This document shows positions 19,550 through 28,436 of a stretch of DNA of 64,000 nt, one piece after another (position 1 is the first letter of the stretch; each line of letters starts with the position of its first letter). The stretch is from NCBI RefSeq assembly GCF_037126435.1, contig NZ_CP147020.1:4911001-4975000 (forward strand), read 5' to 3'. The notes below the pieces were generated by a model. The model did not search any database and was not told where the DNA came from. It was given only the letters and a program-made list of their open reading frames with translations. A program made the position numbers and the translations under genes. The stretch is from Bernardetia sp. ABR2-2B (GTDB lineage: Bacteria; Bacteroidota; Bacteroidia; Cytophagales; Bernardetiaceae).

Positions 19550-21763
19550 TTATTTGCTTTTCTTTCCTTTTTTAGCTCTAACTAAATTCATTTCATCAAT
19601 AAGACGAGAAGCACCAGCTAGTTTGTCAATACAGAAAAGAACATAACGAATATCAACATTGATACAACGTTTGTACTGCTCATCAAAAACCAAATCGCCT
19701 GTCATGGCTTCCCAGTTTCCATCAAAAGCAAGACCGATAAGTTCTCCGTCGCCGTTTATTACAGGACTTCCAGAGTTTCCTCCAGTAATATCATTATTTG
19801 TAATAAAGCCAACATGAAGCGTTCCGTCTTTGTCTGCATATTTTCCATACTCTTTAGACATTTGCATTTCTAAAAGAGCTTTAGGAGCATCAAATTCATC
19901 ATCATTAGGAATATATTTTTCGGCAACTCCTTCTAAAGTAGTAAAATACTGATATTTTACGCCATCTTTTGGAGAATAATCTTTTACATTTCCATAAGAC
20001 AGACGAAGCGAAGAGTTTGCATCAGGGTAATATGTTTTGTTTTTATTTTTTACCAAAAGTCCTGCTACATAATCTTTCATAGCTAAAGAAACTTCTTCGT
20101 TTGCTACTGCTATTTGTGGTGCTATTGTTCTATATGTTGCTATTACAGAAGTGATAAGTTTCATAACTGGATCATTACTTAATACTTCTCCATTTGGGTT
20201 TTCTAAAAACTTCATTGTTTTTTCTTCACTTGCAAAAATAGAGTTTTCAAAAAGATATTTAGCGTATTTGTCAAAATTTCCATTATGTTCATTAGCAATT
20301 TCAGCAAATATTTCTGGATGATATTTCTTGTCAATATCTGAATAAAACATTCCTAATAAAGCTCCAGTAACATTTTCATCTACTGTTGCCCTGTATTCCT
20401 CAAAGTGTTCTTTAGTAGATGTTTTTAATTTTTCAAGCATTCCATCTAATATCTTTTTGGTTTCGTCATTTACATCCATTTCAAGAGACATATTTAACTG
20501 TCTGAAACCAGCTCCAAAACTTACAATCTCACTTCCAAAAAATGCTTCTTGCCAATATGCAGACCAAAGTGCATAATCTACCGAGTTACTGTATGCTTTA
20601 TCCAAACGAGAAAGAGCCGTACTATATGACTCATTACCAGAAGCATCTGCCCACGTTTGATATTCTTTTTCTTGCATACGTTTTTTATCTATAGTTTTGA
20701 GGCGTTTTAGTCCTGCATTCTGTCCAATAAAATACTTGTAATAATTACTGATAGAAGCATATTTTGAAGCATAAGCAATACGTGTAGCTGCATCTACGTC
20801 CATTTTTTCTTTCATAAGAGAAAGTCTTTTTTCACGCAATTTTATACGAGCAGGATTTGTAACAGCATAATCTACATCAAGACCATACGAAGTTTTGAAA
20901 CGTTGCGTACTTCCAGGGAAACCAAAAACCATAGCAAAATCGCCTTGTTCTACACCTTTCATAGAAACAGGTAAAGAATGTTTTGGCTCTAAAGGAACGT
21001 TTTCAGTAGAATATTCAGCAGGTTTTCCATCTTTACCAGCATAAACACGAAGCAATGAAAAATCGCCTGTATGACGTGGCCACATCCAGTTATCAGTATC
21101 GCCACCAAACTTTCCAATTGATGATGGAGGTGCGCCTACCAAACGAACATCTAGAAATACTTCTGATACGAAAAGATAATACTCATTTCCGTAGAAAAAG
21201 TCTTTAATATATCCTTTGTAATGTGTGTCTTTTGTGTGTTCTGCAATAATTTCAGCTTTGATTTCTTCTAGTTTTGCAGCTTGTTCTTCAAGATTAAGCC
21301 CGTCAAGAGCTTTTTTGACACGCTCTGTTACGTCTTCCATTTTTACCAAGACAGAAGCTGTAATTCCAGGGTTTGGAAGTTCTTCTGCCATACTTTTTGC
21401 CCAAAATCCATCTGTTAGATAATCATTATCAACTGTACTATGATTCTGAATCATATCAAAGGCACAGTGATGGTTGGTAAGTAAAAGTCCTTTCGATGAA
21501 ATCGCCTCTGAAGTACAGAAATTCCAAGACGGGTCGCCATAGCCTAAGCCAAAAATGGCATCTTTTAGACTTGAATTATTAACACTATAAATCTCTTCGG
21601 CTGTCAGTTTTAGTCCGTTTGCTTTCATATCAGCTTCATTTAAGCGTTTGACAAGCATAGGCAACCACATACCTTCATCGGCACGTGTATGACCTGTAAG
21701 CATAACAAATGCTAAGATGAATGCAGAGATTTTGAGACTAATTTTAAAATTAGGTTTGTACAT
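19550..21763 (-). CDS. S46-family dipeptidyl-peptidase (DPP7-like)
   Basis: A 737-aa periplasmic serine exopeptidase that removes dipeptides from the N-terminus of peptides. A signal peptide ends near TRA; mature ADEGMWLP is the typical S46 start. The triad is visible: His in LLTNHHCAF (near 97), Asp in the TGDFSLLRVYAG region (near 229) and Ser in GGNSGSPV (near 664). The stretch after the serine, GLAFDGNWEAM, has Gly where acidic-specific DPP11 enzymes are known to carry Arg, so preference for hydrophobic P1 residues (DPP7 type) is inferred. With the peptide transporter ATPase upstream it fits growth on proteins. Signal peptide, triad and length all look intact. Confidence 0.93.
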   Translation of the reverse strand: MYKPNFKISLKISAFILAFVMLTGHTRADEGMWLPMLVKRLNEADMKANGLKLTAEEIYSVNNSSLKDAIFGLGYGDPSWNFCTSEAISSKGLLLTNHHCAFDMIQNHSTVDNDYLTDGFWAKSMAEELPNPGITASVLVKMEDVTERVKKALDGLNLEEQAAKLEEIKAEIIAEHTKDTHYKGYIKDFFYGNEYYLFVSEVFLDVRLVGAPPSSIGKFGGDTDNWMWPRHTGDFSLLRVYAGKDGKPAEYSTENVPLEPKHSLPVSMKGVEQGDFAMVFGFPGSTQRFKTSYGLDVDYAVTNPARIKLREKRLSLMKEKMDVDAATRIAYASKYASISNYYKYFIGQNAGLKRLKTIDKKRMQEKEYQTWADASGNESYSTALSRLDKAYSNSVDYALWSAYWQEAFFGSEIVSFGAGFRQLNMSLEMDVNDETKKILDGMLEKLKTSTKEHFEEYRATVDENVTGALLGMFYSDIDKKYHPEIFAEIANEHNGNFDKYAKYLFENSIFASEEKTMKFLENPNGEVLSNDPVMKLITSVIATYRTIAPQIAVANEEVSLAMKDYVAGLLVKNKNKTYYPDANSSLRLSYGNVKDYSPKDGVKYQYFTTLEGVAEKYIPNDDEFDAPKALLEMQMSKEYGKYADKDGTLHVGFITNNDITGGNSGSPVINGDGELIGLAFDGNWEAMTGDLVFDEQYKRCINVDIRYVLFCIDKLAGASRLIDEMNLVRAKKGKKSK

Positions 21764-21961
21764 TATGTGTGTTTAATTTTTAAGATAAGGGAATAAATAC
21801 AAATTATATAGTTAATTTTTTACTAAATATATAAGGAATCAGTAGTTTTGTTAAAATGATAGCCTACAAATGTAAAAAAAAAATGCTAGTATTTTTAGCA
21901 GACGTTAAACAAAACTATATTTTTTGAGAAATAAGGTGTTTTTTTTATGAAAAATGATAAT

Positions 21962-23215
21962 TTAAACCGAACGCATTGCTTCCACAGGGTCTAATTTTGC
22001 AGCCAAAATAGCAGGAATAATTCCAGCAACAACACCAATAATAGTGGCAACACTTACTCCCAAAATCATGTTTTTGACAGAAAGTGAAATCACAAATGTA
22101 TCACTAGAAAAGAAAGAAAGAAAGGATACCAAAACAAGCCCTGCGACTCCTCCAATAATACACAATAAAATAGCTTCAAGTAAAAATTGCCACAAAATAA
22201 ATCCTTTTTTTGCTCCTAATGCCTTCTGAACACCAATCAGAGAAGTACGTTCTTTTACAGAGACAAACATAATATTTGCTATTCCAAAACCTCCTACCAA
22301 AATTGAAAAGAAACCAATTGCCCACCCTGCGAGTGTAAGAACTCCAATTACGCCGTCTAAGAAAACAGCAAATTGTTCTGGTCTGTTCAAAGCAAAGTTT
22401 TCTTCTTGTTTGGGGCGTAATCCTCGTTTTATTCGCAAAAGCCCTGTAATTTCTCCTTCTACATTTTGTAAATCTTTATCATTATCAAACCCTTTTATAG
22501 AGATAGAAGGTTTTATGCCTGTTTTACCTTCAGGAATCATTTTAGTAAGTGTATAATAGGGCATGATTGTAATATTATCATTACTGGGAGCATCTAAAAG
22601 GTTATCTCCTTGTTTTTTCAAAATACCTATTATTCTAAATTTCCGTCCTTTTAATTTGATTATTTTATCAATGGCACTTTCTACATTTTCATTACCGAAT
22701 AAATCTTTAGCAACTGTATTTCCCAAAATGACCACTTCAACAGCCCTATCTACTTCAATTTGAGTAAAATAACGTCCGTATTCAATTGGAATATCACTTA
22801 CAATATTGTGTTGAAATGTAATTCCTTGCACTACTAATCCAGAAAGACTGTTTTTTTTGTATTTGGCAGTAAATCCAGAGCGTATAGCAAAAACAGAAAC
22901 AGCTTGTGCTTCCGTAAGATTCTTTTCTAAGAAACGAAACTCTTCCATACTTGGGTCTGGACGATTTATATATTTCCACCACGGATAATTTTTTTGAAAA
23001 ATCCAAGGCATTTTTTGTACGTAAATCACATCTTCGCCCAAAAAAGACAAACTTCCCTTAATTCCTTTTTCCAACGCATCGACAAAAGTAAGAACACCAA
23101 TGATGGCAAAAATACCAATAGTTACGCCTAAAAGAGAAAGTAGAGTTCGTAATAAATTACTTTTTAATGCTCCCAATGCCATTGAAAGACTTTCTAACCA
23201 CAAAGAAAAATTCAT
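21962..23215 (-). CDS. MacB/FtsX-type ABC transporter permease
   Basis: A 417-aa inner-membrane protein with the MacB layout: one N-terminal helix (LLRTLLSLLGVTIGIFAIIGVLTF), a periplasmic core domain of about 220 residues (LGEDVIYVQKMPW, VVILGNTVAKDLFG) and three C-terminal helices with the FtsX motifs GGFGIANIMFVSVKERTSLIG and the final LDPVEAMR. MacB-type permeases work mechanically with a separate MacA-like adaptor or in lipoprotein and peptide export. No matching single-domain ATPase of the MacB/LolD type is next to it; the neighbouring ATPase is of a different family. The substrate is unknown. Confidence 0.88.
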   Translation of the reverse strand: MNFSLWLESLSMALGALKSNLLRTLLSLLGVTIGIFAIIGVLTFVDALEKGIKGSLSFLGEDVIYVQKMPWIFQKNYPWWKYINRPDPSMEEFRFLEKNLTEAQAVSVFAIRSGFTAKYKKNSLSGLVVQGITFQHNIVSDIPIEYGRYFTQIEVDRAVEVVILGNTVAKDLFGNENVESAIDKIIKLKGRKFRIIGILKKQGDNLLDAPSNDNITIMPYYTLTKMIPEGKTGIKPSISIKGFDNDKDLQNVEGEITGLLRIKRGLRPKQEENFALNRPEQFAVFLDGVIGVLTLAGWAIGFFSILVGGFGIANIMFVSVKERTSLIGVQKALGAKKGFILWQFLLEAILLCIIGGVAGLVLVSFLSFFSSDTFVISLSVKNMILGVSVATIIGVVAGIIPAILAAKLDPVEAMRSV

Positions 23216-23365
23216 ACGTTCGTTATTTTTTATTCTTCATACCTTAAAGACACAGTATATTTTAGTGCTTTAAAGGGTAGAGTACATTTACTGTATGAGT
23301 AGATATTAATGTGGCAATATTACAATTTTGGAAAGAAAAAGGTTTGGAGAAATGGAAATCAATTT

Positions 23366-25186
23366 CTAACTAGACTTCTGTAACTTCCTTTTGAGCATAA
23401 TTCTTCTAATCGTATCCAAATCTCCTCTAGGAATAGCTTTTATGAGTTCTCTTGTGTAAGTTCGTTTGGGTTTGTCATAAATATCTTCCGAAAAACCTGT
23501 TTCGACAATTTGTCCGTCTTTCATTACCAAAATACGGTCAGCAATAAACTTTACGACAGCTAAATCGTGAGAAATGAAAATATAGGTAAGGTTAAATTTG
23601 GCTTTCAGTTCATTCAAAAGATTCAAAACTTGAGCCTGTACTGAAACATCTAACGCAGAAACAGATTCATCACAAATTATAAATTTAGGCTGCAAAGCAA
23701 GTGCACGAGCAATACAGATACGCTGACGTTGTCCTCCAGAAAATTCATGAGGGTAACGATTAAAATGATACGAGTTGAGGTTTACTGTTTCCAAAAGCTC
23801 TACTACATAAGCTCTTCTTTCCTTATCATTGTTCATTATGGAATGAATTCGCATGGGTTCCATGATAATTTCTCCTATCGTCATTCTAGGATTTAGTGAA
23901 CCATAAGGGTCTTGAAAAACGATTTGCATATCTTTTCGGATAGCACGCATTTCTTTCTGATTCAAATCTAATATATTTTTACCTTCAAAAATTACTTCTC
24001 CAGATGTAGGCTCTACCAATCTCAAGAGACTTCTTCCTAAAGTAGATTTTCCACAACCCGATTCTCCTACCAGTCCCAGTATTTCACCAGGATAGACATC
24101 AAAAGAAACATCATTTACTGCTCTTACAGTTTCTTTTTTATTTGAAAAGAATCCTTTTGTTTTTATAAATTCTTTTGTCAAGTTTTTGATTTGTAGTAAA
24201 GGAGTTTGTTGTACTAATTTCTCGTGGTGTTTTCTTAACTCTGCTTCGCTCTGAAAGTTGAGCATTAGAGCTTGACCGACTGACTGAAACTTGGCTTCTG
24301 TAATTTCTGAAATCTGTCCGTGTTCGTCAGTTGCCATAAAATCAGAAACGACAGGCAGAACACGCAATTTCAAATCTAAACGAGGGCGACACGCCAAAAG
24401 ACCTTTTGTATAAGGATGTTGAGGGTTAGAAAAAATATCCCAAACTGCGCCTTCTTCTACTATTTTTCCTTGATACATAACGATAATTCGGTCAGCAAAC
24501 TCTGCGACAACTCCCAAATCGTGTGTAATGAAGACAACAGACATGTCTTCTGTTTCTCTCAGTTCTCTCAAAATCTCCAAAATTGCAGCCTGTACGGTTA
24601 CATCAAGTGCTGTGGTAGGTTCGTCTGCAATAAGTAAAAGTGGATTACAAGCAAGTGCCATCGCTATCATAACACGCTGCTTTTGTCCTCCCGAAATTTC
24701 ATGAGGGTAAGCATTATAAATACGCTCTGGATTACTAAGATGAACTTTTTCAAAAAGCTGAATCACTCGCTGCTTTGCTTCTTTTATAGTAATTTCTTCA
24801 TGTCTTAAAATAGATTCCAAAACTTGATTTCCACACGTAAAAACAGGATTTAGAGAAGTCATAGGTTCTTGAAAAATCATTGAAATTTCTCCTCCTCTAA
24901 GGTATCTTAACTTATCAAAAGGTAGTTTTAATAGGTTTACTTCTCCATATTCTCTTGAGTTAAATAAAATTTCTCCTTCTGTATTACAATAAGGCGCATC
25001 AGGTAAAAGACGCATCATAGAAAGCGAAGTAACTGTTTTTCCAGACCCTGATTCTCCTACAATACCAACTGTTTCTCCTTTTTTGAGTTTGAGATTTACA
25101 TTCTGTACAGCCTTATGATTTCCATTTTCTCCTTTGAAGATAACAGATAGATTATTTATTTCAATTAAATTTGGATTATTAGGCAT
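23366..25186 (-). CDS. Fused double ATPase of a dipeptide/oligopeptide ABC transporter
   Basis: A 606-aa protein with two complete ABC ATPase domains, corresponding to DppD-DppF or GsiA/YejF. Domain 1 (about 6-270) has Walker [11 protein letters not shown], signature SGGQKQRV and Walker [13 protein letters not shown]. Domain 2 (about 335-600) has [25 protein letters not shown] and [12 protein letters not shown]. The segment after domain 1, [15 protein letters not shown], and [17 protein letters not shown] after domain 2 are the oligopeptide-type C-terminal extensions. The permeases and binding protein are not in the window, so the gene is an orphan here. It would power peptide or nickel uptake across the inner membrane. 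Confidence 0.92.
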   Translation of the reverse strand: MPNNPNLIEINNLSVIFKGENGNHKAVQNVNLKLKKGETVGIVGESGSGKTVTSLSMMRLLPDAPYCNTEGEILFNSREYGEVNLLKLPFDKLRYLRGGEISMIFQEPMTSLNPVFTCGNQVLESILRHEEITIKEAKQRVIQLFEKVHLSNPERIYNAYPHEISGGQKQRVMIAMALACNPLLLIADEPTTALDVTVQAAILEILRELRETEDMSVVFITHDLGVVAEFADRIIVMYQGKIVEEGAVWDIFSNPQHPYTKGLLACRPRLDLKLRVLPVVSDFMATDEHGQISEITEAKFQSVGQALMLNFQSEAELRKHHEKLVQQTPLLQIKNLTKEFIKTKGFFSNKKETVRAVNDVSFDVYPGEILGLVGESGCGKSTLGRSLLRLVEPTSGEVIFEGKNILDLNQKEMRAIRKDMQIVFQDPYGSLNPRMTIGEIIMEPMRIHSIMNNDKERRAYVVELLETVNLNSYHFNRYPHEFSGGQRQRICIARALALQPKFIICDESVSALDVSVQAQVLNLLNELKAKFNLTYIFISHDLAVVKFIADRILVMKDGQIVETGFSEDIYDKPKRTYTRELIKAIPRGDLDTIRRIMLKRKLQKSS

Positions 25187-25234
25187 GAATAAAGTTAGAA
25201 TTTAGATATTGGAAGTGAGAAGTTTTGTTCATTT

Positions 25235-25270
25235 CGTTATTGGTGTCGCTATGCTAAAACACCAACAACG
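25235..25270. repeat. Dispersed palindrome, family P (copy 2)
   Basis: Arms CGTTATTGGTGT and ACACCAACAACG (one mismatch) around a 12-base loop CGCTATGCTAAA. This is the most complete copy and lies in the reverse orientation to the copies at 5640, 25404 and 45433. Confidence 0.8.
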
Positions 25271-25403
25271 GCAAGGATTTTTTTAACTCTAGCTTCTAAA
25301 GTCATTTATTTTTACCTAAAAATAGCCATTCTTTATAAGAAATGAAAATACTTTAAAGTTGAAACAGAATTATTTTTTAGAAGCGAAACATTTCTACGTA
25401 GAA

Positions 25404-25429
25404 TTGGTGTTTTAGCGCAGTGACACCAA
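25404..25429. repeat. Dispersed palindrome, family P (copy 3)
   Basis: TTGGTGT and ACACCAA arms around a loop with two changes from the consensus (GCGCAGTG instead of GCGTAGCG). It lies 134 bases from copy 2 and inverted to it, within the same 281-base gap, which holds no other recognised element. Confidence 0.75.
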
Positions 25430-25467
25430 CAAAAATCAATCACTTACCAATTATTTATAACTTATGT

Positions 25468-25953
25468 TTAATTTGGATTCCAATAATATCCTTCTGAAAA
25501 AACTTCAAACCCCTTTGGTTCGCCTAGTCGTTCCCACGCTCTATCATTCAGAAAAAGATAACCAAAAGAAGCATTCTGCAAAATAATTTCTTCAATTGCC
25601 ATTTGAGAAAAAGCATCAATAGCATCAACTCCAAAAGCTGCTGCTGTATAAGAAGGTGCAACTGAAAGCAGAGAAAAAATTTCTGAAACGGCTTCTTCTA
25701 AGAATTTGGGATTTACAGTAGCAGAAAGAGAGTTTTTTTGAGCATATTCTAGTTCCTCTTCACTATCAAACGCAAAAAGCCCTTCAAAAGAAACACAAGC
25801 TATCCAATATCCATCTCCTCTACGTACTGGATTTGCTTCACTCGCTACCCGTGTTCCATTAGATAAAACAGGAATATTTTCTCTAAAGTAAGTACAAAAC
25901 TCTTGAACTGACTCATAACCATTGCATTCTGCAACCAAATTGTAATATTTCAT
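25468..25953 (-). CDS. Protein of unknown function
   Basis: A 161-aa acidic, probably cytoplasmic protein with no signal peptide or membrane segment. Features are MKYYNLVAECNGYESVQEF at the N-terminus, RRGDGYWIACVSFEGLFAF in the middle and an Ala-rich helical stretch VAPSYTAAAFGVDAIDAF, ending with Trp/Tyr-rich SEGYYWNPN. It is not recognised. It is bracketed by palindromic repeats on one side and by a cluster of mobile repeats on the other, so it stands alone. The codon use looks like that of the neighbours. Confidence 0.6.
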   Translation of the reverse strand: MKYYNLVAECNGYESVQEFCTYFRENIPVLSNGTRVASEANPVRRGDGYWIACVSFEGLFAFDSEEELEYAQKNSLSATVNPKFLEEAVSEIFSLLSVAPSYTAAAFGVDAIDAFSQMAIEEIILQNASFGYLFLNDRAWERLGEPKGFEVFSEGYYWNPN

Positions 25954-26021
25954 TTTATTTTTATCAAATTAAATTTCTAAAACTCTACAATAAAAAAAGA
26001 ATTTTGTTGTTTTAATTATTT

Positions 26022-26186
26022 ACTGATGTTACGCACTCAAAAGTCAAAAAACAAAACCCATAACTTTAGTTATGGGAAAACAAAATGTGCTGTTTTCTAC
26101 TCTTATCTACCTGTTTTACCACAATTAAAACCGTGGGTTTCGTTTATTTATAAAAGCAGTTTGTAGAAGTTTTGTTCTTACGTAAG
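26022..26186. mobile_element. Two-hairpin repeat, family R (copy 1)
   Basis: Hairpin CCCATAACTTTAGTTATGGG at 26057-26076, about 45 bases of conserved spacer (TGTGCTGTTTTCTA), then a second imperfect hairpin ending CCGTGGGTTTCGTT. The left edge ACTGATGTTACGCA and right edge TTCTTACGTAA match the edges of the copy at 62094. The layout of two subterminal hairpins without a gene resembles IS200/IS605-derived non-coding elements; that origin is an inference. Confidence 0.65.
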
Positions 26187-26398
26187 TAAATGAGTAGAAT
26201 TAAATATAACTAAAAATACTGTAACTTATTGGTAAATGATTTATATGATTTTTAAGATAAAATGAAGATAAATGCAATTTCAAATATAACTTATTATTTT
26301 ATTATATGATTTTGTATTATCCTGTAATTATCATAGTAATCATAAAAATCACTCGCTAATCAGTCATTACTTATATTTAATTTTGTCCAGTTACTTAA
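26183..26398 (+). mobile_element. 217-bp fold-back element, family M (copy A)
   Basis: Near-identical, in reverse complement, to 41792-42008 over its full length. The ends are imperfect inverted repeats: TAAGTAAATGAGTAGAATT at the left and, on the complement of the right end, TTAAGTAACTGGACAAAATT, both running on into AAATATAA. The interior is also weakly palindromic (GATTTATATGATTTTTAAG against GATTTTTATGATTACTATG). There is no coding capacity. It directly abuts repeat R copy 1 and ends 45 bases before the TPR gene, so it may supply part of that gene's leader. Confidence 0.8.
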
Positions 26399-26442
26399 CA
26401 TCAATTATTTATTCTTATTTTCAAAACTAACTTTACTTTATC

Positions 26443-27546
26443 ATGAATTTTTTATCAAAAAAGATACTTTTTTTTACACTTTGTCTCTTCTTATACTGTG
26501 CTAGTTTTTCTGTTTCTTTTGCTCAAGATGCAAACCAACTTCTACAAGAAGGAGTTGCTCTTCATGATGCAGGAAAGTATGAAAAAGCATTAGAGAAATA
26601 CGAAGAAGCACTCAAATTAATTCCTAAGTCTCCAGTTGTTTATTATGAAATGGCACTCACTTATTTTCATAAAAAAGACTATAAAATGTGTGTCAAATAT
26701 AGTGATAAAGTTATTAAATCAAAATCTCAAAGCACTGTTCCTGCTTACATAATAAAAGGTTCGTCGTTGGATATGATGGGAAAAACAGATAAATCTATCA
26801 AGTTTTTTGAGAAGGTAATCAAAGAGAATCCTAAAAATTACTTATTGCATTATAATTTAGCTCTCAATTATTATAAGGTTGGAAAACCAGAAAAATCAGA
26901 AGAAAATCTTATTAAAGCTATTGGAGCAAATCCAGAACATTCAAGTAGTCATTTGTTGCTTGGTTTTATAGAATATGATAAAGGAAGGAAAATTCCAAGT
27001 ATGATGGCACTTAATTATTTTTTGCTTTTAGAGCCTACTTCGGCAAGGTCAGAAAGAGCAATTGATATTTTGAAAAAGCAGCTTTTAGCTAATATAAAAA
27101 AAGGAGAAAACAATGAAATTACGATTAGTATCGGTGGAAAAGATGATGAATTTGCAGCTATTGAGATGGTTATGTCTTTGGCACAAGCTTCTAGTTTTAT
27201 GAAGCCAAGTAAAGAAGAGATAGAAGAAATAGTAAAAGAAGAAATGGAAAATAATGACACTACCACAACTGAAAAAGAAATTATTATAGAAAATACCCCC
27301 AAAACAGAAGAAGAAATTTTCAAAGACAATACACAAACATTTTTCAGCTTTTTAGATGCAAAAGATAAAAAACAGAATATTTGGTGGACACTCTACGCTC
27401 CTTTATTAAATCAGATTGGAGAAAGCGAACATATTGATACTTTCTGTTATTGGATTAGTCAGGTTTCGAATGAAAAAGCAGCTAAATGGGTAGAAGAAAA
27501 TCCTGAAAAAATAATGGAATTTAAGAAGTGGTTGGCTAGAGGTTAA
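26443..27546 (+). CDS. Secreted or periplasmic TPR protein
   Basis: A 367-aa protein with a signal peptide (FFTLCLFLYCASFSVSFAQ) and about five tetratricopeptide repeats between residues 29 and 215 (for example GVALHDAGKYEKALEKYEEAL and YIIKGSSLDMMGKTDKSIKFF). An acidic low-complexity linker rich in Glu and Thr (about 255-300) leads to a conserved-looking C-terminal helical domain (FFSFLDAKDKKQNIWW to EFKKWLARG). TPR domains act as protein-binding scaffolds; the partner is unknown. The whole upstream gap of 489 bases is made of repeats R and M. Confidence 0.85.
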   Translation: MNFLSKKILFFTLCLFLYCASFSVSFAQDANQLLQEGVALHDAGKYEKALEKYEEALKLIPKSPVVYYEMALTYFHKKDYKMCVKYSDKVIKSKSQSTVPAYIIKGSSLDMMGKTDKSIKFFEKVIKENPKNYLLHYNLALNYYKVGKPEKSEENLIKAIGANPEHSSSHLLLGFIEYDKGRKIPSMMALNYFLLLEPTSARSERAIDILKKQLLANIKKGENNEITISIGGKDDEFAAIEMVMSLAQASSFMKPSKEEIEEIVKEEMENNDTTTTEKEIIIENTPKTEEEIFKDNTQTFFSFLDAKDKKQNIWWTLYAPLLNQIGESEHIDTFCYWISQVSNEKAAKWVEENPEKIMEFKKWLARG

Positions 27547-27585
27547 GTTATGCAAAGTCTAATCATAAAAAATAATTGGATAAAC

Positions 27586-27696
27586 GTTATCACGGTTGTT
27601 TTTGTATGTCAGTCTTCCAGCCTGACTAAGATAAATAAATACTGTTTTTTATGTTCAGACAAGATGTCTGAACTACCTGTAACAAACTGTGATAAC
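27586..27696. mobile_element. Composite hairpin element, family G (copy 1)
   Basis: The outer inverted ends are GTTATCACGG and CTGTGATAAC (one mismatch). Inside lie a CAGTC...GACT hairpin and the perfect hairpin GTTCAGACA-AGA-TGTCTGAAC. It has the same outer ends as 33593-33759 but different inner hairpins. It is non-coding, 111 bp. Confidence 0.7.
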
Positions 27697-27767
27697 TTTT
27701 AATATAAAAGCCTACTAAGTAATCGAACAGATTTAATTACAAGTTAATAGTGAAGTTTGGTTTTAAA

Positions 27768-27860
27768 ACAAACCCCATAACTTTAGTTATGGGATAGCAG
27801 GAAGTCTGTTTTATTCCTATTTTACATGTCTTCCCACGATTTTAATCGTGGATTTCGTTA
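27768..27860. mobile_element. Two-hairpin repeat, family R (copy 2)
   Basis: Hairpin CCCATAACTTTAGTTATGGG at 27774-27793 and a second, perfect hairpin CCACGATT-TT-AATCGTGG near 27834-27851. It matches copies 1 and 3, but the outer edges are not preserved. Immediately to the right (27859-27885) is a fragment of a family M end (ATATTTAATTTTGTTCAATT). Confidence 0.65.
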
Positions 27861-27885
27861 TATTTAATTTTGTTCAATTACTTAA
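27859..27885. mobile_element. Fragment of family M terminal repeat
   Basis: TATATTTAATTTTGTTCAATTACTTAA matches the right end of copy A at 26372-26398 with a few differences. Only this end is present, so it is a remnant or a solo end. Confidence 0.5.
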
Positions 27886-27965
27886 TCAAATAAATTACAG
27901 TGTTTTCAACTTTGACAGTCTTTTTAGAAGGCTGTCAATAGTTTGAAGAAAACATAACCAAACGT

Positions 27966-28436
27966 ATGCCTACCTTCTATCCACCTCAAAAAATCAAGAT
28001 TTCTCAAAATCAAAAAAGTATTTTCTTAGCAGGAAGTATCGATATGGGAAATGCTATTGATTGGCAACAAGAAGTTATTACTCATTATAAAGAAAATGAA
28101 AACTTTTGTTTTCTCAATCCACGTAGAAAAGATTGGGATAGTTCTTGGGAACAAACCATTGAAAATATTCATTTCAATAAGCAAGTAACTTGGGAGTTAG
28201 ATGCTTTAGAACAAGCCGATTTGATTGTTTTCTATTTTGCCCCTACCTCAAAAGCTCCTATTAGTTTGCTAGAATTGGGGCTTTTTGCAAGAAATAAAAA
28301 TGTTATTGTTTGCTGCCCAACAGGTTATTGGAGAAAAGGAAACGTAGATATTGTTTGCCAAAGGTTTGAGGTAAGGCAAGTAGAAAGTTTGGAAGAGTTG
28401 ATAAAAGAAATCAAAATTAATTTTGAGAATCATTAA
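27966..28436 (+). CDS. Nucleoside 2-deoxyribosyltransferase-like protein
   Basis: A 156-aa cytoplasmic protein with the fold motifs of the nucleoside deoxyribosyltransferase superfamily: IFLAGSIDMGNAIDWQ near the N-terminus, LNPRRKDWDSSW, WELDALEQADLIVFYF and SLLELGLFA, whose Glu is the expected nucleophile. Members exchange or cleave the N-glycosidic bond of nucleosides. Its 3' end overlaps that of the convergent Sir2 gene by 20 bases. The nearby Sir2 and ADP-ribosylglycohydrolase genes also act on ribosyl bonds. The exact substrate is unknown. Confidence 0.82.
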   Translation: MPTFYPPQKIKISQNQKSIFLAGSIDMGNAIDWQQEVITHYKENENFCFLNPRRKDWDSSWEQTIENIHFNKQVTWELDALEQADLIVFYFAPTSKAPISLLELGLFARNKNVIVCCPTGYWRKGNVDIVCQRFEVRQVESLEELIKEIKINFENH

